Of a stretch of 64,000 nucleotides of DNA, positions 1 to 9,189 are shown piece after piece; within the stretch, counting starts at the first letter, position 1; each line of letters opens with the position of its first letter. The position numbers were made by a program, and so were the translations under genes. Under the pieces are notes generated by a model. The model did no database searches, was not told where the DNA came from, and saw only the letters and a list, made by a program, of their open reading frames with translations. The stretch comes from Megaustenia siamemsis (lineage: Eukaryota; Mollusca; Gastropoda; Stylommatophora; Ariophantidae), in contig JAVIAB010000041.1 of NCBI GenBank assembly GCA_032433765.1, forward strand, positions 77,056,335 to 77,120,334, written 5' to 3'.

Positions 1-389
1 AGCTGATTGTTCTCTCGCACTCTTGTAGGGTCTCATATATTTTCATTGTGATTCATATTTCTACGGATGTGGAGTCAAAAGTTTGCTTATGTTTAATGTT
101 GCCACAATAATGAGGTCTGAATGATTATAATAGTCGTTGATGTGTTCACATTTATGTGATCTTAATCACTTTATTTGTTACTAAAGTTGCCACAGGGTTT
201 CATTTTTTGTATTTTTTCTTTGTGCAACCGATGATATCACAAAGTTGTAATCACAGATAACGTGAGCAATAAACATATCACACATATAGTCATACATATT
301 TTGACCTCGAGAAACACAACATTTATGTAGCTATAAGTAATTTGCGAATGAGAAATATAACAATTATGTAGTAAAGATATTTTGTGAGA
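1..389. other. Unassigned AT-rich sequence
   Basis: No gene or element is recognisable. The last part (about 300-389) contains degenerate 'gagaaa...' units that look like decayed copies of the minisatellite beginning at 390. Confidence 0.4.
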
Positions 390-1548
390 GAGAAAATTAG
401 CTGGATTGTAGTGGAGTCTTTGTTGTGAGAAACGTAGCTGGATTGTAGTGGAGTCTTTGTTGTGAGAAACGTAGCTGGATTGTAGTGGAGTCTTTGTTGT
501 GAGAAACGTAGCTGGATTGTGGTGGAGTCTTTGTTGTGAGAAACGTAGCTGGATTGTGGTTGAGTCTTTGTTGTGAGAAACATAGCTGGATTGTGGTGGA
601 GTCTTTGTTCTGAGAAACATAGCTGGATTGTGGTTGAGTCTTTGTTGTGAGAAACGTAGTTGGATTGTGGTTAGTCTTTGTTGTGAGAAACATAGCTGGA
701 TTGTGGTTGAGTCTTTGTTGTGAGAAACATAGCTGGATTGTGGTGGAGTCTTTGTTGTGAGAAACGTAGCTGGATTGTAGTGGAGTGTTTGTTGTGAGAA
801 ACATAGCTGGATTGTGGTGGAGTCTTTGTTGTGAGAAACGTAGCTGGATTGTAGTGGAGTGTTTGTTGTGAGAAACGTAGCTGGATTGTAGTGGAGTCTT
901 TGTTGTGAGAAACGTAGCTGGATTGTAGTGGAGTCTTTGTTGTGAGAAACATAGCTGGATTGTAGTGGAGTGTTTGTTGTGAGAAACGTAGCTGGATTGT
1001 AGTGGAGTCTTTGTTGTGAGAAACATAGCTGGATTGTGGTGGAGTCTTTGTGGTGAGAAATGTAGCTGGATTGTGGTGGAGTCTTTGTTGTGAGAAACGT
1101 AGCTGGATTGTAGTGGAGTGTTTGTTGTGAGAAACGTAGCTGGATTGTGGTGGAGTCTTTGTTGTGAGAAACGTAGCTGGATTGTAGTGGAGTGTTTGTT
1201 GTGAGAAACATAGCTGGATTGTGGTGGAGTCTTTGTTGTGAGAAACGTAGCTGGATTATAGTGGAGTGTTTGTTGTGAGAAACGTAGCTGGATTGTAGTG
1301 GAGTCTTTGTTGTGAGAAACGTAGATGGATTGTAGTGGAGTCTTTGTTGTGATAAACGTAGCTGGATTGTAGTGGAGTCTTTGTTGTGAGAAACGTAGCT
1401 GGATTATAGTGGAGTCTTTGTTGTGAGAAACGTAGCTGGATTGTAGTGGAGTCTTTGTTGTGAGAAACGTAGCTGGATTATAGTGGAGTCTTTGTTGTGA
1501 GAAACGTAGCTGGATTATAGTGGAGTCTTTGTTGTGAGAAACGTAGCT
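390..1548. repeat. 37-bp minisatellite, about 31 copies
   Basis: The unit begins gagaaacgtagctggattgt and continues to ...gtctttgttgt, 37 bp in all. Copies differ mainly at a few sites (gtagtgg/gtggtgg, gagtctt/gagtgtt, acgtag/acatag). Because 37 is not a multiple of 3 and the unit has no stop in some phases, the minus strand stays open in all three frames, giving long spurious reading frames (up to 324 codons). The array is not coding. Degenerate units flank it on both sides. Confidence 0.95.
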
Positions 1549-2062
1549 ATCATAGAAACATTTTGTGAAATAAAAATATAATGTCGGTGTTCCTGATACA
1601 TCTTATGAATGAGAAACAGAAAAACAGTGCGAGTGTAACGGACATTAAGATATACAGCACGATTAAAGCTGTAGCATTTTGTTATTGAAAATGATAGCAC
1701 GAGTGCAGAGGAACATTATGTGATTGAGAAAAGTGGCAAATGTTGAGTGTGTTCATCCATTAATATGGGGTAGTAGAACAAAGTAAGGTTTATTCAGGTT
1801 GAATATGTTGTTGGCTTCTCACTCGAGCTACATGATAACCACAAATGACGACCACGTAAATTCTGAGATATCGATAACTAACGCGGCAGAGAAACTATTG
1901 TCAATAGGGAAGGACATTATCTGTACAACGGAAACAATTTCAGAGATACAATTTATCACGAATTATGGTTTTAAATATCAATCTACATTCGTTATCATTA
2001 TCTTGCAAATAACATATTATACATGAACTTTTAGATAATTAAACAAGGAATTAGATTTCATC
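1549..2062. other. Unassigned sequence with a short + strand ORF
   Basis: Decayed minisatellite-like 'gagaaa' units run to about 1740. A 75-codon + strand frame at 1799-2026 has no recognised motif, no obvious splice context and an AT-rich tail, so I do not call it a gene. Confidence 0.3.
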
Positions 2063-2073
2063 AATACAAAGAT

Positions 2074-2426
2074 CTATCTATCTTTCGTTCGCCTGAAGCA
2101 TTGTCTATATCTGCAATGTCGTTTCCTGTATATAGGTTGGGCCCTTTCGAGGCTGAGGGCCCGGCGCTGCACCTGCCTGAGTGTCCATCACAGGGCGAGT
2201 GCCATATCGATTTGCAGTTATAGGCATGCTTCCCATTGGCGTGAGTGCGTGGCATCCTGATTTTTGTAGTGCGCCTTTTGGCTGGTTGCCTCCGACTTCA
2301 GCACTTAAAATTGCTAGAGCAGACTGTGGTCTTGCACGGGTGTAGGAAGGCCTGGCCAGTCTTGGTTTTCAGTCCCTGGTGACTGTTAAGCCCCATCCCC
2401 ACGACAAGGAGCTGGCCTTGATGGGG
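2074..2426 (-). mobile_element. Short deletion derivative of nimbus-like LINE N (353 bp)
   Basis: On the minus strand this is the first ~290 bp of the LINE N copy at 19173-22689 joined directly to its last ~60 bp; the whole EN-RT-RNase H body is missing. The join falls after 'tcgaaagggcccaacct' (about 2137). The 5' end matches LINE N within a few bases (atcaaggccagctccttgtc). The 3' end carries the same 'caggcgaacgaaagatag' tail. It is flanked by an exact 11-bp TSD, aatacaaagat, at 2063-2073 and 2427-2437. It may have moved as a SINE-like unit, or it may be a full element deleted in place. Confidence 0.88.
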
Positions 2427-2520
2427 AATACAAAGATACCGCGAGGCATGTAAAATGACTAGTGTGGGATATATAAAAGAAAATATGATAACCAACTATT
2501 GAGACCTTAATTGGCAACTA

Positions 2521-2521
<1 letters not shown>

Positions 2522-2594
<73 letters not shown>

Positions 2595-2597
2595 ATA
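2522..2597. repeat. Self-complementary (CA)n(TA)n(TG)n microsatellite
   Basis: About 13 CA units, about 11 TA units and about 13 TG units follow one another without interruption. The tract is therefore a near-perfect palindrome able to form one ~35-bp hairpin. Confidence 0.95.
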
Positions 2598-2599
2598 CA

Positions 2600-2940
2600 A
2601 TTATCAATATGTCTTCAATCAGCCCTGAAACTGTTGTTGGCGGAAAAGGCATGTTTCACTATTGTTGCTGTTAGGTACTGATCATGAGTTGTTTGTTTCC
2701 ATCCACGATGCGTGTTTGTTGTACCCTCACCCTGTCTAACGCCCCGATCCTTCAATATTTCGATGACGTGGCTGGTCTCCCATTCCATGTCATCATTTTT
2801 GGATACGCTGACTCTAGCGAGCATTAGTAAATCCGACTTTCTACTTTCAGTATTCAGTTTGAAGGCTCTTCAGCTAGCCAATCTCTCTACTGATTTATAA
2901 TGCACACTAGCTACTCCAAGGCATTATATATCCATGTAAG
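2600..2940. repeat. Dispersed repeat R1 (second copy at 24357-24535)
   Basis: About 160 bp here (2600-2760) matches 24362-24525 with scattered differences, for example 'aggtactgatcatgagttgtttg' against 'aggtactgatcataagttgtttg'. The minus strand holds a 69-codon frame (2615-2824) with no family I recognise. The second copy abuts LINE A linker sequence, so R1 may be an unrecognised transposon part. Confidence 0.6.
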
Positions 2941-3425
2941 TGTCGTGACCTGTAACCGTCGTGTTGGTCGACTCACAACCAACAGTTGCTAGCAGATTTT
3001 CTTAGGCCAAGAGTTAAGAGAGAATTAATGGAAAACCACAATTAACGTGACGTTTTTAGCAGTGCGAGTAGTGGTGGTTGTGGAAGGAGGGAAGTCATCC
3101 GTCTATAGCTTCTAAAGTTGAAAATCTCACGCTAGTTCCAAGGTTTTCTGATTTTATTTCTTCCCTACGTGCCTTAGTAAATCTATAGTTGGCCTATAGC
3201 TTGTCAATTTTCCGACTTATACTTCAACAGCCTTTTACAAATGCCCAAAGTTGGATTTATTGTTCCAAAAGTTACCGGACTGTTAAATTTAAAACAATGA
3301 GGTGGTCCAATCTGAAAACGTCAGATGCTAAGATTTCATTTTTATTTAGAAGTTGAAAGATTTCTACTGATACAATTTTCACTGACATTCAAGTATATAT
3401 GAGACTATGAGGGGAAACTTACCAT
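2941..3425. other. Unassigned intergenic/intronic sequence
   Basis: I see no gene, repeat or motif here beyond AT-rich sequence leading into the LINE A fragment. Confidence 0.3.
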
Positions 3426-4208
3426 TTACAGGTAAACAAATTTGTTGAAAGAGTGAAAAGAAGCAAAACACTGGGGTCATATTATGAAAAAGAAAACAGG
3501 CTGATAATATGTAACACCTACTTTGAGCAAAAGATAAGGAAACTATACACATGGAAAAGCCCTGGAGATAAGAGAGGAATCAAATAGATTACATAATGAT
3601 AAAAGATAAGTCCCGTAACAGCGTAAAAAAAAGCCTAAACCTAAACAGGAGCAGATATTAATTCAGATCACAATCCTGAAATGATTAAAATGAAAATCAA
3701 ACTAAAGAGAAACAAACAAAAATCTAATTCATCAATACCAATAGATATAACAGCTTTAAGTAAAAAAGATGTTATAGATAAGACAAGTAAAGAACACGCA
3801 TCAGAACCTGCAAGAAGAAGGGACTGATCAATACAGAAGAGACAATTCTGAAGTAAAAGTTACAACCAAATGGCAATACATACAGAAAACCATACAAGAA
3901 ACCTATGACACTTTACCCAAAAAAGAAAAGAACAAAAAATAAAAATGGAATACTGACACCATCTTAGCAAAAATGGAAGAGAGATGACAAACGAAGAACA
4001 CTGCCAAATACAAGTAAATTGATAATGAAATACGCAAAATATGCAAAAAGGCAAAAGGTCACTGGCTCAGCCAAAGATGTCTAGAAGTCGAAACTATGGA
4101 AAGTAAACAAAATTTAAGAGGGATGCACTTATAAATAAATAGAATGATTAATAAAATAAAAAAAAAGCTACATCAAGCGGATGTAATACAACTATGAAGG
4201 GACAATAC
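3426..4208 (+). pseudogene. LINE A endonuclease C-terminus and linker, decayed
   Basis: With several frame changes and stops, the + strand reads like the end of a LINE APE-type endonuclease: a 'LYTWKSPGDK' stretch, then 'GADINSDHNPE', the conserved SDH region that closes the nuclease. A Lys-rich linker follows. The same endonuclease is seen on the minus strand at 11113-11493 and 28196-28594 ('YTW..PGDNAR.QIDYI'). The copy is split by the Sailor transposon at 4211-6599 and resumes at 6602, where it jumps to the LINE 3' end, so a large internal deletion is also present. Confidence 0.75.
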
Positions 4209-4489
4209 TATAGTCCGTTCAGATTCGTTTGCCGAGATGTTATGATTTATAATTCAAAAAGTTCTTGATGATTTCACATGATTTTTGGCATACGGTGTTA
4301 AAATGTCCATGTCACGAGAACATATGTGTTACTCGATGTCTAGCTATAACGGTTTTCTTAAAGCGGCGAATTCCTTTGATCTTTGCCCATGTAACTATTA
4401 TTTTTACCCTAATCAAAATGTTTTACAGTAATCTAGTGCAACGATGACCCATAGGCGTGTCCATAAAATTTTACTTGGTGGCAAGTATA

Positions 4490-4735
4490 CAAATTTTAAA
4501 TTATATATAGAACTTTTGTTCGTAGAGTCAATTTGATATAGTCCCATGCTCATGGTGTGAGTTTCCCAAATGTTGTCGCTGGCTTTCAAATACGTACATT
4601 TATTTCCTCATCTAAGGAAAGTGTGGCTGTAATAGTGGATCCAAGATAGCTGAACTTCTGTACTGACTCAAGCAGGCTTCCATTCAAAGTAATGGTTGTT
4701 GGTTTGCTTATAACATATTTTTGATTGCTTGGGTG
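4490..4735 (-). pseudogene. LINE reverse transcriptase fragment carried inside Sailor
   Basis: The minus strand reads as the C-terminal LINE RT region: 'KFSYLGSTIT', then 'SLDEEINVRI', 'TTFGKLTP' and 'NYIKLTLRTKVLYI'-like segments, with stops. Most of the fragment (to about 4610) is also present in the 663-bp Sailor derivative (43965-44124). There the reading is slightly better preserved, with Arg where this copy has a stop. The fragment was therefore part of the transposon before the derivative arose. Confidence 0.7.
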
Positions 4736-4820
4736 GTCTTGAACAATAAACTGTTTAACAAATCAACTAGGAAATTTTGCAAATCAAACTATTTATCTGT
4801 AGACTTAATCAGAGTAATGA

Positions 4821-6103
4821 TCATTCAGAATCAGACGAGTCAAATAGGTCGATTACTGCTTTCGGCTGAACAAACAACAAACCATCCTTTTTCCAATATT
4901 CCTCTTCTTGTCGTAACACATGATCCTCACATTTTACCCAGTAGTCTTTATTTATATTTGATAGAGCCTGATTTGTAAGTGTCTCAACATCGCATAATTT
5001 GAAAGTTTTATTTGTATATGCTACGTGTCCTTTAACTTTTGCCCAAACTAGTTCTATAGGATTTAAGTGTGCATGATATGGAGGTAGTCTCAAACATCTA
5101 TGGCCATGTTCTTGAATTAACTTGTCTATTTTAAATATCTTTGTACGTTGTGTCTGTTTTACAAGGCTAAGCAATTCGGGTTTCAAGTAGCTGTCGTTAA
5201 CTTGTATGTGTTCTTTTATGAGCCACGTTTTGATTGCATCTTTTGTACTTGATGATGTTGGGATTCTATCTTCTACGTTAACTACGTTATGGTATGAAGC
5301 ATTGTCCATTATCAGACAAGAAGGTCGATCTAATATTGGAAGGATACTTTTCTCGATCCAGTCTTTAAATATGTGCCCATTCATTTCGGAGTGGTAGTCT
5401 CTATTGTCTATGGATTTTGAAATGAAAACGAGATGAGCATTCTGCAACAACCCATTATGTCTGCTACCTGCATGTGCAACTATCAAACGTTGCCCTTTAC
5501 TGCTTGGTACTGATCTTTTAATACTTCCATCTGCTAACTGCCATTCCTTTTCATTTGTATGATGAGCGTTGATCCAAGTTTCATCTAAATAAACAATATC
5601 ATAATCATTTTCGCGCATTTCCTTCACTTCACGTAAATAATTGCTTCTAAGAGCTACTAGATGTGGCTTCTCACAAATAATGTTTTTTCCACCAGCATAC
5701 TTTCTAAAGGTGAAGCCTGCACTTCTTAATATTTTCCATAATGAAGTTTTTGATATTTCAATGTCGTTGTTAGTTTTCAGCCAAAGCTTCAACTTTCTAA
5801 GTGTCACTTCTTCGTTTATATCAAACATTCGACAGATTTCTCTTTTACTAGGTCCTTATCAAAACTGTCTAACGTTTCTTTCCTTCCTTGCTTTCTTGCA
5901 TGTGTTGGCAATAAATATCCGCTTCCTTTAACTATTCGATCAAATGAACGTTTACACAAACCTAAAATATGCATTGTTCTCTTCTCAGGGTTTGATAAAG
6001 AACAATAAAGATGTCCCTTTTTACGCTCTCTGCAGAAGTATTGATAAATCTTTATAGCAATGTTATGCTCAGTAAAATATTTTGCCTTTATATTCATTCT
6101 CAC
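4821..6103 (-). pseudogene. Sailor-like (DD82E-type) transposase with one frameshift
   Basis: A 95-codon N-terminal part (6103-5816) and a 335-codon catalytic part (5828-4821) overlap in different frames, so one small indel near 5820-5830 breaks the gene. The catalytic part shows DETW (first Asp), a Leu-Ile-Met-Asp-Asn-Ala segment (second Asp) and RLPPYHAHLNPIELVW (Glu). I count 83 residues between the second Asp and the Glu. Such long spacing is the hallmark of the DD82E/Sailor group and unlike the ~34 of Tc1 and mariner. The N-terminal part, rich in basic residues, probably binds the terminal repeats. All catalytic residues are present, but the frameshift means this copy is unlikely to make active protein. 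Confidence 0.85.
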
Positions 6104-6601
6104 ATAGACTTGCAGAAGATAATATGGATAGTGCCGCCTCCTTTCTGTAAATATTGAGATTTGCCTCTGAATTATGACTCGAACTCGAGTCTACGGCCGT
6201 GATTTTGACGTCACATAATTTCCGGTTTCGGCTAAAATGTCATTTTGTGCTAAACGGGAAATTTCATATGTAACATTTCTTTATAAAAATTTATAGTGGA
6301 AACATAACTATTTTAGGACGGTGCGCATTCAGCCGTGAAAGTCATGCCTATATGTTAAAGAATCAGCTGTGAGATGTAAGCATCTACATAATCCCGCCGG
6401 TGTTTATAATATCGATTAACTTTTTTTTAATATAGGTTAAATAAGGCATCTTTGAAACTGGATCACATTTCTTTGATAAAAAAGTATTTTTATAGCGACA
6501 TTAGTATTCTAAACCTAACTTCAAAAGATCAATGCAAATGAACAATAAGTTTTTGAAAAAAATAAATTAATGTCTAGGCAAACGAATCTGAACGGACTAT
6601 A

Positions 6602-6745
6602 ACAGACAACAACGATGTAATCAATAACTCTGTGTCATGGCATAGAAAACAATTAACAACAGAACTGATACGATGCACTGCAGATAGACGATTGTGGAAG
6701 GACATGGTCGCCTACGCCAACCGGTATGGCACATGATGTTGGTGA
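6602..6745 (+). pseudogene. LINE A 3' end (continuation of 3426-4208)
   Basis: The + strand reads the last residues of a LINE A ORF, including 'CTADRRLWKDMVAYANR', ending near the stop and 'ggcacatgatg'. The same terminus is at 43490-43568. It directly continues the LINE split by the Sailor element. Confidence 0.7.
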
Positions 6746-6941
6746 TCTCTGAGTGCCTAAACTGGACTAATTCACCATCAATCCTGGCGCTGAACAATAT
6801 CAGTATATCTTCACTATCTCTCAGTGACTGAGCTGGATTAATTCACCATCAAACATGGCGGTGGACAATATCAATATACATATTCACTACTGTTGAGTGA
6901 CTGAGCTGGATTAACTGTCCTGGGTGAATTGACTTGACTTC

Positions 6942-6979
<38 letters not shown>

Positions 6980-7015
6980 CTCTGTCCCTCTTAGCCTTTT
7001 ATATTTCCCTGAAAC
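6746..7015. repeat. Dispersed repeat R2 with ~70-bp internal repeats and (GA)n
   Basis: The phrase 'gtgactgagctggatta' recurs about three times with ~70-bp spacing, each followed by 'attcaccatcaa' or 'aactgtcc'. A (GA)n run at 6949-6976 follows, then 'gctctctgtccctcttagcc'. The same succession (gtgactgagctgg, ttgacttga, cccgagaaagagagaga, cctcttagc, tatatttccct) is at 25256-25360, so this is a mobile or duplicated unit of unknown type. Confidence 0.65.
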
Positions 7016-7639
7016 TTAAATCCTTCGCGCATCCAATCAAATTTCGCCCCTGTAAACTCATTTGTCTGTTATGTGCCAGAACAATACGTCACTGCATCTT
7101 TCCCACATGAAAACCTTCCAGATGGCTCTAGCTTAAACTTTCGACCTTGAACACATTCATGGACCTATTTTCTATCAACTTAATTCTCTCCTCATGCCCT
7201 GCACATTTTCCACACTCTCCTCGTTCATACACACTCTAGCCGGTATGAAGCCCTGATTATAAGGTGGAGGACAAATGGGAGTGTGTGGGAGAAGTCGAGG
7301 GGTAAGTGAGAAGGGTTAACTAAAATAGAATCATCGAGTCCACGGGGAAAGTGATAAGTGGTAAGAAGGATAGAAATAACGGGTCTCACGGGGAAGATAA
7401 GGCGCACTTAGCAGCGAGAGAGAAATGTAAAACGGGGTATGATCGGTTGGAGGGAAAAACGTTAGAGAAAAGGATAGGTGAGAAAGTCAGTCGAGATAGA
7501 ACGAGGGCTCAATGCGGACAGTTGTTGTTTTGACAAATGATACCGTGAGCATGGTTCGTGGTACACAACAGGATAATAGAGTCAGTTTTAGTTGTGTATG
7601 GCCGTTGCGTGAGGCTGACATTGCTTCTTGAACAGTGCT
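7016..7639. other. Unassigned sequence
   Basis: No coding or mobile-element signal is recognised. Short frames on both strands here (60-120 codons) lack motifs and overlap each other. Confidence 0.3.
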
Positions 7640-8400
7640 ATGTAGAGTTATGTGTTGGTGTAAATCCAATCCGGAGACTGTAATGTAGTTGTGCAAGTTA
7701 GACGCAACGAACAATTTAAGTGAAAGTGAGAGAGACAGTCTCACAGCGTTCATGCTAAAAATGGAGGATGATATTGTAGTGTAGTTGTGCAAGTTAGACG
7801 AAACGAACAATTTAAGTAACAGTGAGCGAGACAGTCTCACGGCGTTCATGCTCCATAAGGAATATATTTTATAATGTAGTTGTGCAATTTAGAAGCAACG
7901 AACAATTTTGGTGACAAGGGGCGAGACAGCTTTTGGAGACAAATAATAATAAATAAATATTATTAAATAGGGAAACCTCCTTCCTTCTATTATTCCCGAG
8001 ACAGCTTTTGCCGAGACATGCTCAAAAACGAGTGTGCTCTAACACGGAGTTATGAAACTCACAAACGACGCCAAACGGTGTAGGTGAGATTGAGCGAGTC
8101 AGATATCGCCAACTTATGTGCTCAGCATTGAGGTACTATTATGAGTTAGGGGTGGCAGTCAGAAGCAACGAACAATTTTTGGCGACAAGGGGTGAGACAG
8201 CTGTTGCCTAGACATGCTCAACAACGAGTGTGCTCTATCATGGAGTTATGAAACTCACAAACGACGCCGAACGGTATAGGTGAGATTAAGCGAGGCAGAT
8301 ATTGACAACTTATATGCTCAGCATTGAGGTACTATTATGAGTTTGGGGTGGAATTCAGAAGCAACTAATCATTCAGGTGAAGGTAGGCGAGACAGCCATC
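7640..8400. repeat. Diverged tandem repeats ('acgaacaattt...gagacag' units)
   Basis: A ~100-bp unit (gtagttgtgcaagttagac ... aacgaacaatttaagt ... gagacagtctcac) occurs about three times from 7680 to 7900. It is followed by two ~190-270-bp units (about 7889-8158 and 8159-8350) that share 'catgctcaa.aacgagtgtgctct', 'gaaactcacaaacgacgcc' and 'cagcattgaggtactattatgagtt'. The first large unit is lengthened by a 61-bp insertion at 7936-7996. Confidence 0.75.
7936..7996. mobile_element. 61-bp insertion flanked by a 14-bp duplication
   Basis: The insert is AT-rich, starting gagacaaataataataaata, and is flanked by exact copies of cgagacagcttttg (7922-7935 and 7997-8010). The sister unit at 8159-8350 lacks it. 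It looks like a severely truncated retroposed copy, but its source is not visible here. Confidence 0.6.
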
Positions 8401-9185
8401 GCCGAATTCATGATCGATACCGTGGGTGCTGTTACAGGCACAAACAGACAACAGTGGGAGATTCACCGGCGCATACCAATGGCCGATAGCTAGCGGGAAA
8501 ATTCCGCGCAGTGTCGTCAAGAGCGTCCGACTGAGTGGAACCGGTCCAACATGAGGTCACCAAAATGCATGATGGCTTGAAGGGAGTATTGCAGTTCTGT
8601 ACAACTGCGGCCCTTAGATAACAGCCCAGACAAGTTGGGGTACACCTCGTAATTAACATACAACGTGAGAAAGGCCGCTAACAAGCATACTGTTGTTGCA
8701 ATTGTGTAACTTGCTGTGAGAGGTTGATCTTCCAGAATTAAACATCGAATGTGTATTTTACATGGTGTTCCTTGACTACTTCTTAGAAAGCACTCTGTAT
8801 TTGTCTGTGCCTAGCGAAGAACGGAAACTGGGTGGGGCCGTCAAGCACAGGCACATAGACACAGAGGTGGTCGCCACCCCGAAACAGCGTGAAGTACAAG
8901 AGCATACGATCACGACAGACGGACAAATGGGTGTCAGGGCTATGTATGAGTTCAGCATCAGGAAAGCAGAAGGCAGATAAGCGGCTACAGAATCCCGAAT
9001 AAAATCCAGCGCACTCGGTCCAAGGCTGATACGGGGTCAAGACGAGCTGTCCGGTGCAAGTCGCCACCGGGCAATCTACGTGCCTGCAACGCAACTCCAT
9101 GCGTTGAGGTCAAACTCCAAGTCGTTCCAACAAGCGTGTTCAAGTCAATCATAAGTTCTGTTAAGGTCAGCTCGGTCAAAAGTGT
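8401..9185. other. Unassigned sequence with overlapping short frames
   Basis: Frames of 60-105 codons overlap on both strands (for example 8762-8980 + and 8783-9100 -). None has a recognisable motif and none is supported by neighbours or repeats. This reflects locally higher GC rather than a gene I can defend. Confidence 0.3.
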
Positions 9186-9189
9186 TCTG

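Larger units (their letters stand above)
4211..6599 (-). mobile_element. DD82E/Sailor-type IS630-Tc1-mariner transposon, 2.39 kb
   Basis: Both ends carry an inverted repeat of 23 identical bases, starting tagtccgttcagattcgttt, and are flanked by TA (4209-4210 and 6600-6601), the expected target of this superfamily. One transposase region lies on the minus strand (4821-6103). The transposon sits inside a LINE A copy: the sequences on either side of the TAs join to match the LINE A linker at 24536-24605. A second copy, internally deleted, is at 43723-44385. A LINE reverse-transcriptase fragment is carried in the 3' part (about 4490-4735). Confidence 0.92.

Noticed and set aside
237..1211. 324-codon minus-strand frame and its shorter companions in the minisatellite
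   Set aside because: Pure product of a 37-bp tandem repeat lacking stops; all three frames are open, and there is no start context or domain.
4265..4447. 60-codon frame repeated at 43777-43959
   Set aside because: It is subterminal sequence of the Sailor transposon, shared because both are copies; no protein feature.
8762..9100. Overlapping + and - frames of 72-105 codons
   Set aside because: Mutually overlapping, no motif, no splice signals judged reliable, no repeat or neighbour support.
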